Shown piece after piece: positions 9,727 to 21,069 of a stretch of 64,000 nucleotides of DNA. The DNA comes from Lactarius indigo (Eukaryota > Basidiomycota > Agaricomycetes > Russulales > Russulaceae). Each line of letters begins with the position of its first letter. Position 1 is the stretch's first letter. A program made the position numbers and the translations under genes. Where the stretch lies: contig JAFKAC010000078.1 in assembly GCA_025766275.1 (NCBI GenBank), forward strand, positions 219,222 through 283,221. The letters are read 5' to 3'. Below the pieces are notes generated by a model. That model saw only the letters and a program-made list of their open reading frames with translations, searched no databases and was not told the origin of the DNA.

Positions 9727-11793
9727 GTGGCCATAACAACAAGAGATCAGTGGACGAGTTTCCGTCCTTATTCAATCCCAAGGAGAGGAGAACGAAACGT
9801 CCCCACTCACTTCCTACAAGCTGCTAGTTGGAGGGACAGACAAGAAGAAACCGGATATTTTGTGGAATTCAACGGACCTAGCAGGTTCCGCCCAGTTGAG
9901 TTCAACTTCGACCACTTGTGTTGGGTAGAAGTTACGTGGAATCCGATAGAGTCCCAGTGGGACGCCATACAACCGGCAGGACCTCAATATCGCTGCGACA
10001 TCGACACGTGAGAGCTTAATAGCAGAGCCGACTGGGGCCCCATCGACGGACAAGTGAGAGAACACTCTGCTGGAGAAGTAGTGTCAGAACAAGAAGAAGA
10101 AGAAGAACAAAGTCAAGAAGAAAGTGAGGGACGAGAACCCAATCAGACAGAAACCAGCGGAGGGGCAATACAAGATCTTCTCCTCGAACAAGCTGAGTCC
10201 GCCCACATTACAGAACCAGAACCTATTCACATCTGATCGCCAGCCATCATGGCCACAATCACTCGAGCAATGGAAGAGGTGGCACTCGAAGAATTGCGTG
10301 CAACACAAACAGAGGCAAGAGAAATACTCATGCCTATCAACCCAGAAACTGGAAGACGAATGACAGCAGACGACGCTGCAATATTTCGAGCAATAGGGTC
10401 CAACAGAGGAGACCCGCCATCAGAGCGACCCATCGCATTGGAACTACCTCCAGGGGTCGGCGGACCCAATGGAGATCCACCACCGCCACCGGGAGGAGGA
10501 GTCCCTTTCGACATACGAAGAACCAAACCACCGCGAAGACCGCCTAGTGGACCGCCTGGCGGGGGAGGCGGAGGTGGAGGAGGAAGCGCCGGCGGAGGAG
10601 GAGGAGGACATCACAACGAAAAACTCACCGGCGAGCCACCTTCCATTTTTGACAGAGACAGACTCAAAATAGATCAGTTCCTGACGCAGTGGCATGTCTA
10701 TTGGGGCACGAACTTGGACGCCCCCATCATGCGAAACGACTACAGGAGATGCCTCCTGTTCCTATCCTACATCAAAGGCGGAGCTGTCAGTGAATGGGTG
10801 TTAACCTTCCTGAACTGGCTCAATCGACAGATACAGCGAGGGATCAGTCCCTATACTCCAGCACTTTGGGAGGCTGTTGCCGACGGCTTCAGCCAACGCT
10901 TTGAAAACACGCTAGAACGAGAGCAAGCCCAGGCCATACTGCGAAAGGGCTTTAAAGTGACAGGCGAAGACATTGACAAGTATGTCAATGATTTTGAACA
11001 GCTCGCACGGAAGGCTCACTACCGCCTCAATGAACCACAAACCATCGACCTCTTCACATCGGGTTTGCCCAAGGAACTCTTCAAAAACGCGTTCCAATTC
11101 GATGATCCCGCAACATTCGACGACTGGAAGAGAGCCGTCCTCAAGCGACAAAAGAACTACATACACCTCAAAGCGAGGCTCAATGAATATAAAAATACAA
11201 CAACACAGCCGAAGAAGCAAAGTGGCAACGCAGGATGGGCAGTCCCGCAAAACCTACCACAGACCAATCCCTGGGCCATGGATACCTCTGCTGACCGCGC
11301 AAAGGTGAGATTGGCAGGGTCCGAAGAAATTGACTTCAACAAACTACCGCATCATAATTGGCCCACGCCGCCATTTCCACCGAGAGGAGGACCAGGGGTA
11401 AGAGGGTGAGGGAGAGGAGGCTCCCGAAGGGACTTAAGGAACGTCCTTTGCTATAACTGTCACGCTCCCGGACATCTCTCACGAAATTGCCCACATCTGC
11501 GTGCCCAGCAACAATGGCCGACCGCTGCATCCAGCAGTCGCATGACAGAAACTACAGGATACCTCCAAGGTCCCATATCCCAATACGCACCCTCACAGTA
11601 TGCCCCATCGCTGCCAGGGTACATGTCACCCACACCAAGCGCGACACCCACACCTCAAATCAATGCGGCAACTACGAAAACGGCTGGAGAGCAAGCAAAG
11701 GAATGGCTCACACAAGTGGCCAATAGCACGGACGAGGTAAAAGACCTCATACTGCAGGACCTGTGGGGAAAGGAGGGTTTTCAGGACGCCTGA
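9727..11793 (+). pseudogene. Gyp-1 gag
   Basis: One frame runs from 9727 to the TGA at 11791-11793. The N-terminal part shares RPVEFN with Gyp-2 gag; then come an acidic Glu-rich tract (about 10080-10130), a Gly/Pro-rich tract (10440-10610), a retrotransposon capsid domain (about 10620-11200; FENTLEREQAQ, LFTSGLPKELF) and a CCHC zinc knuckle CYNCHAPGHLSRNC (about 11452-11493). In-frame TGA codons sit at 10009, 10234 and 11407. The first codon is GTG in the context ATCGTGGC, as in Gyp-2; the first ATG is at 10249. Pol overlaps the end in the -1 frame. Confidence 0.88.
11775..11781 (+). promoter_or_regulatory. Candidate -1 ribosomal frameshift heptamer
   Basis: G GGT TTT in the gag frame fits the X XXY YYZ slippery pattern and lies 9 nt before the gag stop at 11791. 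A -1 slip here enters the open pol frame. I could not confirm a downstream pseudoknot by eye. Confidence 0.5.
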
Positions 11794-14700
11794 ACCCGTC
11801 AGTCTGGGTGAGGGCCTTACATTGTAATTCTGTAATCGTGACAACGCGCTATCGATCATTGCGAATTCCAGTAACTGTCCAAACGGAATATCAATTGACT
11901 GAAACCAACGTGTTGGTCGACTCCGGCGCAACCGACAATTTCATCCGACCGAGCATGGCAAAATGGGCAGGGATCCTGGTGTGCCCACTAGAAACACCAC
12001 ACAAAATATGGAATATAGACAACACGGAAAACAAAGCTGGGTTAATCACTCATTATGTTAACCTAGAAGTGAAAACACGAGGACAGATAAAAAAGATGAC
12101 CTTCCTGGTCACGGACCTCGGAAGCGAAGACATCGTCCTTGGTTACCCCTGGCTTAGTGCCTTCGAACCTACTATCCAGTGGGCTACGGCAACTATACAC
12201 CCCGACATGCAACCAGTGGTGCTGGCCACCGAAGAAACATTGCTTTCAGCAACGACCACTAGAGCCTTGATAATGGCCAAAAAAGAAGACATCGTACGGG
12301 AGCTGGAAGAAGCAACGTACGCACGAGCCACTACTTCGACAGAATTGGCCATACAAGCAAAACAACATCAAGCAACGACCGTCCTCCCCCCAGAATATGC
12401 TGCATTCAGCAAGCTATTTAGCGAGCAAGCCTCGCATCACTTCCCCCCGGCTCGACCGTGGGACCACGCAATCGACTTCAAACCGTCCGTGCCGGCCGCC
12501 ATAGACTGCAAAATATACCCTATGACGCAAAAGGAAGAAGGCGAACTCAAGGAGTTCTTAGACGAGAAATTGAAACAGGGCTACCTACGCCCTTCCATTT
12601 CCCCATACGCATCATCCTTCTTCTTCATCAAAAAGAAGGACGGAAAACTATGCCCAGTACAGGACTACTGGGTCATCAACTCGCACACTATTCGCAACCA
12701 GTACCCCCTTCCGCTCATCCAAGACCTTATTCTTGATCTCAGCAACGCCCACATCTACACCAAACTCGACATTCGATGGGGTTACAATAACATACGTATC
12801 CGCGATGGCGACCAAGAGAAGGCAGCTTTCAAAACCAAGTTCGGCCTTTTTGAGCCTACGGTCATGTTCTTCGGCCTTACCAACTCCCCTGCGACCTTCC
12901 AAGCCATGATGAACCACATATACCGAGATACGATTGTGAAACATGAACGTCTCGGGACCACAATACGTGTCTACATGGATGATATTGGGATCGCCACTCA
13001 CTTCGATCACGATCTTGCAGCCCACGTTGCGGCAGTCCGCAACGTCCTCCACATCGCGGAAGAACACAACTTGTACTTCAAGCTGGAAAAATGCCTATTC
13101 CACCAGCCGCGAATGGATTACCTGGGGGTAATCCTTGAAAGGGGGGTAACTCGCATGGACCCCGTAAAAGTTCAGGGAATTAAAGACTGGCCAACGCCCA
13201 CGAAGGTCAAGGATGTTTGATCCTTCCTCGGTTTCTGCAACTTTTACAGACTGTTCATTCGCGGCTTCGCCAACCACGCCAAACCACTTACCAGATTAAC
13301 ACGAAAAGACAAAGAATGGCGGTGGACAGATGAAGAAGACAAGGCATTTAACATGCTCAAAAGCCTCGTGACCGAAGAACCGGTTCTAGCACACCCGGTA
13401 CTCCAAGACCCGTTCGAGTTAGAGGTTGATGTGTCAGGATACGCGGTGGGAGCTGTCCTGCTACAGAAAAAATCTGATGGAAAGTGACACCCCATAGGAT
13501 ACTACTCTGCAACGCTCTTGGAAGTGGAGCAAAATTACGACATTTACGATTTGGAGTTACTGGCAATTGTCAAAGCACTGAGGAATTGGAGGCTGCTACT
13601 CACAGGGGCACCACACAAAATCAAAATTTACTCCGACCACCTCAACCTACAGTACTGGAAATCACCGCAAAAGATTAGTTGACAGGTTGCCAGGGAAGTA
13701 CTCGAACTTTCCGAGTACGACTTCGAAATTCACCACATTAAAGGGAAGAACAACAGAAGAGCGGACGCCTTATCAAGACGACCCGACTATGATCGAGGGG
13801 CTGAGGACAACGACAGAGTTGTCGTTCTCCCCCCCGAAGTCTTTGATGAGGAGGTCATCAAGATGTGGGTAGACCCCCATCAACTCAAAAGGATACAGGG
13901 AGAGTGGTATAAGGACGGCAGGTTCGTAATAACTGGACCCACGTCCACACATCGCACGCTGATACATGACCACCACGACCTACCAATACACGGCCATCCG
14001 GGAATCGCGAGAACTCAACGAATCCTGGAACGACACTACTGGTGGCCACGACTGCGACGAGACGTATGCGAATACGTACAAGGATGCGCGGAATGCCAAC
14101 GCAACAAAGTAAACACTCGCCCCATACGGGCCGCATTGCATCCTATTACGCCAATACTAGAAGCCACACCGTTTTACACGGTGGCAATGGACTTCATCAC
14201 CAAACTCCCTCCATCAAAGGGGTACGATAGCATACTGACAGTCACCGACCACGATTGCAGCAAAGCCTCCATTTTCATCCCATGTAGGGAGGAAATCACG
14301 GCTGAAGAGATGGCAGCCCTGTATGTGACTCACGTCTTCAAACGTTTCGGGTTACCGCGTAAAATTATTAGTGACCGCGATCCACGTTTCGCATCCAAGT
14401 TCACCCGAGAAGTGTGCCGAATCTTGGGAATCCAACAGAACATATCAACGGCATATCACCCATGGACGGACGGACAGTCCGAAAGGACTAATCAGTGGTT
14501 AGAACAGTACTTGCGTTTCTGGGTAAATGAGCGTCAAGATAACTGGACCACTTATCTACCAATCGCCGAATTCGTGCACAACAACTGGCCACATGAACAC
14601 ACCAAGCAGTCGCCGTTTCAACTTCTGATGGGATACGACCCTCAGGCGGACTGGACTGATAAGCCATCTCCAATCCCCCTCGTGACTGCACGACTGACGC

Positions 14701-15234
14701 AACTAAAAGAAGCTAGAGACAACGCCCAACGCCTTATAAAGAAGGCTCAAGAATCCTGGGTGCGCAACAAAGATACGCCCAAATTCAGCGTCAACGACCT
14801 CGTGTGGCTCGAAGGCAAGCACCTCCGGACGAATCAACCTACGGCAAAACTAGCAGCGCGACGCCACGGACCCTTTCGGGTGACACAGGTGATGTCTCCT
14901 TACAATTATCGATTGGAACTTCCCACGCAGTGGAGCATTCACCCAGTGTTTCACATCGATCTTCTCACTCCGTACAAGCAAACCCTTCTGCACAGAGAAA
15001 ATTTCACACGACCACCGCCCAAATTAATAGAAGGAGAGGAAGAATACGAGGTCGAGGCCATTCTGGACACCCGGCACTTTGGCAGAGGAAGACGCCTCCA
15101 ATATCTTATCAAATGGAAGGGGTACCCAGACTTGGAGAATCAGTGGGTCAATAAAGATGACGTCTTCGCGCCAGAAGCACTCCGTCTGTATCAGGAAACA
15201 CAGGCCCACGGAAAAAGAGATAAAGTAGGGGTCA

Positions 15235-16425
15235 TTCGGACAGAGGACAGTCATCCCCTCTTCCTTCGCTCAGCCACTACTCTCATGCCCACTTCCCCAT
15301 TGCGACATGTCACACAGGCGCAACTCCTCGACTCCCTCGCAGAAGACGCCTGCGCCCTCTTGGCTGAGGACGACAACACCGAGGTCCCAAATACTCAGCT
15401 CACGCCATGGACACCTCTTGCACCAGCAGAGGGGCCCATCACCGCGCAAGAATGGATCAACGTCGTCACCAGATTCCCAGACCCAACAACTACCCCCGAC
15501 AACGACCGAGCCATTGTCCACGTCTTCCGAAACGATCGCGGTGAGCGAGAGCCGATCGCCGCTATCCCCCCAAGCGACGACCTCATCGGTGTTCGCGGAG
15601 TTTTCCCGAGCAACGACCAGCGTTCAAGCACTGATGGAGTACGAGTTGGAGGGTTGGAGGAGAGTAGCAGCAGAGTGGCAGAAGGAGCAGCTCGACTCAG
15701 CAGCGGCCCGACTGAGGGAGATGCGCGAGCGATGGCAGCGATGGCGGCAGCTGAGGCTGGCCATGACGACGAAGATTATTACCCAGCGAGACACGCCTTC
15801 CTTTGAACGAAACGCGACACTGATAATCCCCTCATCACGCCCTGGCTCGTCCACTCCGACGGCTCCCCCATGTATCGAGGACGTGTGCGCGTGCCTGGTG
15901 CCGCCGATCACTGTCCGTTCACCACCGCCAAGGACCCCACGCATGTCATTGCGCCTGAAGGGTTCCGGGCGAACCGACGACCCCATTACATTCGATACCC
16001 CATCACCGGGCCAGACGGAGTAGAGAGGGACGCGTCGCATGTCCAAATCATCGGAGGAGCGGACCCCCTCATACTAGGAGTCATACCGGGCTCGCCACAC
16101 GTCTATGGTAAGCCCTTCTACGCCGAACCCCATGTCTCCGCCACACTCCGCCCCACGTACCCGCACGAGGACCTCGTCGTCTTCGAGGCCGACAAGATCA
16201 CCGACCGCACGCTCAATCGTATCAACGATGAGTCGCTCACCGCGGAGGTCACGCGCAGCCAGCTACGAGCTGGATCGACTCCGTGCAAGAGTGAGTCAAC
16301 TCCGCGCGATGATCGAATGTGCGCAGGACAACAGGTGCGACTCCATTTATCGCCTGGAGCGCGCTACCGCCCTGGAGCGCATTGCCGACGAACAACACGA
16401 CTGGCCAGCCCGTGACTTTTGGTGA
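15235..16425 (+). pseudogene. Post-chromodomain tail of Gyp-1 pol
   Basis: About 400 codons follow the chromodomain in the same frame and are conserved, in order and in sequence, in the truncated relative at 46283-47503 (for example IIGGADPLILGVIPGSPH). The end is a predicted coiled coil (LERLRARVAQLRDMI in the relative). I recognise no domain. It occupies the position of the extra 3' gene of other LTR elements but shows no signal peptide or membrane segment. Confidence 0.75.
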
Positions 16426-16442
16426 GTCTGGGGCCTCACGCT

Positions 16443-16456
16443 AAAAAGGGGGGTGA
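16443..16456 (+). other. Gyp-1 polypurine tract
   Basis: AAAAAGGGGGGTGA directly precedes the 3' LTR, where plus-strand synthesis is primed. The truncated relative has the matching inverted sequence after 46253. Confidence 0.85.
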
Positions 16457-16994
16457 TGTTACGCTTTGATTCTCGCACCATCGTATTTGACTGAGAACCC
16501 TTACTGTACCGGTTGTCACTACGGCGGTAAGGTATATTAGTGACGGACTTACCTACGATACGCGGTGATACAGTAGCACGATAGGAGATACGGTACTGAT
16601 AGCTGACTGAGGATGGACACCACCAATACTAGTACTAGTAGTACTAGGGTTTGAGATACTTACGCGATACGTTGGACGCTACCTACTGTGACTCATAGCA
16701 GCGCTTCTAAGCCTGCTCGATTGTGTATTTAAACTGTCTTGTGAAGACCAAGATATGCCATCTTGGTCTTCTTGAATCGTCACTCGATTGCCTTCTCATT
16801 TCCCTTCGTCTTCGCCTCAGTAAATTGTCCGACTCCGCTCGTGACCTAGATCTTCGCCTTACTGGTATACCTCTGCGTATTTACCACAACATAAGCTTGG
16901 ACCTCCACGTCTTCAAGTCAGCAGGACTATCATATCGCTAAGTTGTTACCGCTACCCCGTGCTCAAGTCGAGCTCACACCGTGACGGCGTTACA
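16457..16994 (+). repeat. Gyp-1 3' LTR
   Basis: 538 bp, TGTTACGC...GGCGTTACA. It differs from the 5' LTR at 14 sites, all CpG-type transitions. The start-site hairpin is kept, with loop ATGCC instead of ACGCC. Confidence 0.95.
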
Positions 16995-17186
16995 CTATCC
17001 AGTACCGTAACTAGCTCAAACCCTAGTACAGCTATCCTAGGAATGAGTCATACATGAGTCACAAATCACATCCAAACTACATGCTGACTGATACAATGTA
17101 AGAGTCCATGACTAATACTGAGTCAGGTTGTAGTCATAACCAACCATGAGTCATACACAACACGTCACAAAGTCCATACCGTAACA

Positions 17187-17499
17187 GGTATGTAGCACAT
17201 GTATTTACAACTTTACACCTCAAGTTAGAATAGAGACCTCCCCTCACATTTCAAAGCTCAGAGACTCAGAGTAGCTTGCCCCTTGTATTCCCCAGCATGC
17301 CACACTCATGTGCAGCCTCAGAAACTCAAACCCAATGCATTCCCAACCCAGGTGGCCACCTATGCCAAGTTTCATGCCACACAAAAGCAGGCATGACTGT
17401 TTCTGACAACTTGCGCTGACTCAACTCAGCAGGGCTCCCCATAGCCCACTGTTTCCATTCCCATCCTCGCCGCACTCTCACACGGCCTTAGCTCTTTGA
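17187..17499. other. No recognisable feature
   Basis: Short sequence between two LTRs; no open frame or repeat identified. Confidence 0.4.
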
Positions 17500-18055
17500 T
17501 GTAACGTCACCACGACGTTAGCTCAACTTGAGCTCAAATGGTGATAACAACTTAGCGATATGACGGTCGGTCGGTTGGTCGGTCGGTCGGTTGGTTGGTC
17601 GGCTTGAAGACACGAAGGTCCAAGTCCTTGCCTTAGTGAATACGCGGAGGTACACCAGCAAGTCTGTATCTTGGTCACGATCGGAGTCGGACATTCTTTG
17701 AGGTAAAGACTTAGAGATGAGAAGAGAAGAGAAGAGAAGAGAAGTGACGATTCAAGAAGACCAAGATGGCGTATCTTGGTCTTCACAAGACGGTTTAAAT
17801 ACAAGTCAAGCAGGCTTTCAAGCGCTGCTATGAGTCACAGTATGGTAGCGTCCAATGTATCACGTAAGTAACTCGAACCCTAATACTACTACTAGTATTA
17901 GTGGTGTAGTCCTCAGTCAGCAATCAACGCGCAATCTCCTATCGTAATCGTATCGCCTATCGTAAGTCCGCAACTAATCTACCTTACCGCCGTAGTTGCA
18001 ACCGGTACAGTAAGGGTTCTTAGTCGTATACAGTCGTACAAGTCAAAACGTGACA
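17500..18055 (-). mobile_element. Gyp-1-family solo LTR, inverted
   Basis: Plus-strand ends are TGTAACGTC and AACGTGACA, with an exact 5-bp duplication TTTGA at 17495-17499 and 18056-18060. It keeps the GAAGACCAAGAT hairpin and a TTTAAATA box in minus orientation. It contains simple (GGTC/GGTT)n near 17560-17602 and AGAAG repeats near 17720-17740. Confidence 0.92.
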
Positions 18056-18640
18056 TTTGACACCAACACATCCACAATTGCCATGGACCCACATACAACA
18101 TCTCCTGCCCCACAGGGGCTTGCACAACTGCAAGCAAGGCTTCACATCTGCCAAATCCTGCGTGCACCATAGACTGTTTACTGGCAATCAGGGACAAACA
18201 TATACTGGTCACCCATTGATGAGAACACTCTTCTCTCAGAATATGAGATAAGACACACCATGTGTCTTATGTAATGTCACACTGAAAGAATCTGAGCCAA
18301 ACAGGCCCTAAACACTTTGGCTGCAACCAAAAGTCTGAATCAAACCACGCTCATTCCAAAACTTTGGCTAAGTATAATGTAACAAATTTATTGACAAGTT
18401 TACAACAACTTCAAACATTAAAAATAAATTACAAGTCAATTTTCTTTTTCTGAGGATGATGTAATATGTTTTATTTGTAATAAGTAACAGTAACAAACAT
18501 TGTACAAAAAAAAACTAAGTCAAATATCTATTGGGAGGGATAGTACAACAGGCAAGGCATATGATAAGGATATGGGGAACTGGAAATTGAGCAAGTTGCA
18601 ACAGAAATGGTGGGGGGCAGTAAAGCATTTGAGGAGCCAA
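18056..18640. other. AT-rich intergenic sequence
   Basis: No gene or shared repeat seen. The stretch 18370-18530 is AT-rich. Confidence 0.4.
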
Positions 18641-19220
18641 TGTTATGATCTGACACTTCAGACCTCAGTCACAGTATGTTTCCACCTTGCTTTTCCCCTT
18701 TTGTACTATACCTTGTTACCAAAGGAGCTACTGCTGCTAGTGGCGCTGTTTCCTTTGATCCAAATATCTCCTTGTTCTGTTTGGTCTCTTTGATATTGTG
18801 TGGACTTGTGTTCATGTTGTTTGGAACCTCATCCTATATAAACCTGTACCATAGACTGTAGGAACCCAGACTTGGCTTCGTTTGCAATCTAGCAACCTTG
18901 CCTTCGTACTTTGGTGTGACCTCGCTCTATTCCCCTCTTCTTGTGCATCCCCTATCTCAGTCCTTAACCAGGACACTCCAAAGTCTTTTCAGTTGAACTA
19001 TATCAATGCATCACACCTGTTATACTCTGTCCACTAGCAAGATCAAGTGTAGAGAAGTGTTAGACACTTCGGACGAGGAGTCCTACATTACAGAGTAGTG
19101 CTGCACCTTGTGCCACACTTTTGCCACTTGTATTTCATAGCAATAAGACAACAGACGTCTTCACTTGATACTTGTATGATTTAGGACCTCCAGAACCAAC
19201 GCCCCTGCTAGGGCATAACA
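18641..19220 (+). mobile_element. Gyp-2-family solo LTR
   Basis: Starts TGTTATGATC, ends GGGCATAACA (580 bp), and aligns over its whole length with the Gyp-2 LTRs, including TATATAAACC and AGACTTGGCTT. The flanks GCCAA (18636-18640) and GCTAA (19221-19225) are a target duplication with one transition, in keeping with age. Confidence 0.88.
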
Positions 19221-19911
19221 GCTAAGGGCCCAGGCATGTGTAGAGATGGTAGATGGGGGGGGAGGGACGCTGGGAGAGGGAACACTGCAGCAGATATTGG
19301 AGCCAGCTGTGACAGAGGGAGAAGGGGAGGACCAGGGGAGGGCACACATGGCAACTGACAAAGAGGGAAGGATCTAGGAGGGAGATCCAGAGAGCTCCCT
19401 GGCTTAGCTGTAGCACACACTCAAGCATTTGCAGTGGCCAAGCGTGCATCTGGTCTTGCACGTTTGCCAGATAGTTCTCCAGCCCCATAGGGGTCCTCAT
19501 CCTCATGGTTGCATTTACAATTGATCTTGCCAATAAGCTCAGCTGTTGCGCACACTGTCAACCTTACCGTGGTTCTTGTTGCCTCACTTGATGCCCATCC
19601 ACTCTGCTATCTCTGTCCAGGAATGCTGATTCAGAGCAATTTACTCTTTTTCAGGGAGCTGGGGGTTGTTGCCAGTTGTGGAAGCTGAAAGAATCACCGC
19701 AGCAAGATGTGAGCAGATCAAACACAGCAACTTCACCATTTCTGAAATGGCCTTGGGCTTTGGTGTTTGTGTAAGTAGATCCTGAGACAACACAATGATC
19801 TCATTAGTGACAGAAATTAAAGATGCCACGTTCTGATCACATGCAACACTTCTGCCTTTGGTAGTGTGTGACACCAATGCAATCAGATTTGGCTGATTTG
19901 GCTGAGGGTTG
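19221..19911. other. Intergenic, no recognised gene
   Basis: No long frame. It ends with GGTTG (19907-19911), the presumed left target site of Cop-1. Confidence 0.4.
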
Positions 19912-20512
19912 TGTTGATAAGTGACCCTTGTGCACTTAGCGGCTCATACAGACCAGACTTACAGATATGGACTGCTGTAGAATAACTAGGACCGCTTTAG
20001 ATTAGATTTGATCTGTACAATCTCAGACTCCTTTATCTATGACATCATATACAATGACATCATATGGACATATCCAGACTATTCATTGTATTACATCTTC
20101 TTGTATCTTTCTTTGTTCTCCTTTAGCTCTATCCTTATTATGATGTCACTATGATATCACTTACTTCTGGACTCTCCTTGTTCTTTCTGTCCTTGTTCTC
20201 AGTTGTCCATTTGTAGAACAATAACTACCTTGTAGTACGTGACTTGTGTTACATCCCTTGTATAGTGTCACTCCCAGAAAGTGTATAAGTAGAGTACCAT
20301 GTATGCTCCTGGTCCACATCAGTTCTTGCTGTTTGTGTGCCAGGTAAGCTCCCTTCCTCCCAATGTAAAATCAGTTCTCACTGTTTGTGTGCCAGACACC
20401 CTTTGCTTCACCTGCAAGATATCTCTGTCAACTGCTTCCCTGTGCTTTCATATCTCACCACAGTACTCCCTGTTCCACTGTGAGTATGATTCTCTAGCCA
20501 TGCTGTTCATCA
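19912..20512 (+). repeat. Cop-1 5' LTR
   Basis: TGTTGATAAG...GTTCATCA, 601 bp, same family as 450-1065 and the Cop-2 LTRs. Preceded by GGTTG; the partner duplication is lost with the 3' end. Confidence 0.9.
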
Positions 20513-20524
20513 GGTTATGGGCCC
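20513..20524 (+). other. Cop-1 primer binding site (half-tRNA type)
   Basis: GGTTATGGGCCC abuts the LTR and is the reverse complement of GGGCCCAUAACC, the anticodon stem-loop sequence known from eukaryotic initiator tRNA-Met. Priming by a cut initiator tRNA is known for Drosophila copia and yeast Ty5. The same site adjoins the Cop-2 LTR. Confidence 0.75.
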
Positions 20525-21069
20525 TGGTGCCCTAGCCACTCCACTTGACTGGTCACTGTCTTCCTAGGAGGACACACCAGGCTAAGGTCTGTCTGGGGCC
20601 TTACCAGCCTTGCCCAAGGCAGAGAGCAGTGGGGCACCACTTGTCTCTGCTGAGGAACCTCCTGTACATGTACTGCCCAGTAGTCCTACTTTCACCCCTA
20701 CTGTTTTCCTAGCCCCTTGGGAAAGGATTCAGTAAAGCCACTTGTGGCAATGAGGCAACCAACAGGCCGAGGAGGCTGAGGTAGACAGCCTTGGGCTCTG
20801 AAAGCATTTCCTTCACCTTCCCCCTGACGCAAACCATTTGAGCTGTGTCCTAGACACATCCTGGCTGGCAGCCGGCTCATGGTATGGCAAAGGGATTCTC
20901 CCAACCTGGGCCTAGCCCATGTATCACTGGCACACTATCAGGAGGCAGGACGTGTTAGCGTTCTGGCCTTACAGAATCACAGACAGGAGTGGTATCCCCC
21001 CTCTATCTTTGTCTTGCAACTATGAAGCACTGTCGCTGACTGCTCCTTGGCGATAGATAAATCATCCCA

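Larger units (their letters stand above)
11763..16425 (+). pseudogene. Gyp-1 pol polyprotein with chromodomain and tail
   Basis: One frame to about 16253. Aspartic protease VDSGATDNF (about 11920); reverse transcriptase with the VYMDD catalytic motif (about 12967-12981); RNase H (about 13400-13760); integrase with an HHCC finger (GHPGIA.. to CAECQRNK, 13990-14110) and D,D,E residues in MDFITKLP, SDRDPRF and DGQSERTNQ; chromodomain (about 15045-15175, LQYLIKWKGYPDLENQW); then a long tail. Stops at 13218, 13485, 13680 and 15804 are all TGA. At 13218 and 13680 Gyp-2 has Arg, and at 15804 the related copy at 46.9 kb reads CGA. A deletion of about 8 nt near 16252 shifts the last part into another frame ending at 16425. 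Confidence 0.93.
9170..16994 (+). mobile_element. Gyp-1: complete Ty3/gypsy chromovirus, coding decayed
   Basis: 7825 bp flanked by two 538-bp LTRs, with internal order gag, protease, reverse transcriptase, RNase H, integrase, chromodomain and a C-terminal tail. The flanks carry (A)CTAT on both sides (9165-9169; 16994-16998), a 4-5 bp target duplication. It lies inside an older inverted LTR. Seven internal stops, all TGA, and one small deletion near 16252 inactivate it. The type resembles Tf1/Tf2-sushi chromoviruses: self-primer, chromodomain, LTRs of about 0.5 kb. Confidence 0.95.
8850..17186 (-). mobile_element. Old gypsy-type LTR, split by Gyp-1
   Basis: The pieces 8850-9169 and 16995-17186 align in order with inverted LTRs such as 17500-18055: GTTAGTCCGACTTGGACTC, then CAACTTAGC, a GAAGACCAAGAT hairpin relative, and further on CTCAAACCCTAGTAC. 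The copy is strongly diverged. Gyp-1 lies inside it, so it is older than Gyp-1. No matching target duplication was found at its outer ends. Confidence 0.65.

Noticed and set aside
13218..13682. Selenocysteine or general UGA recoding in Gyp-1
   Set aside because: TGA positions match Arg in relatives and CGA in one paralogue, so CpG decay is simpler; no SECIS-like structure was evident.
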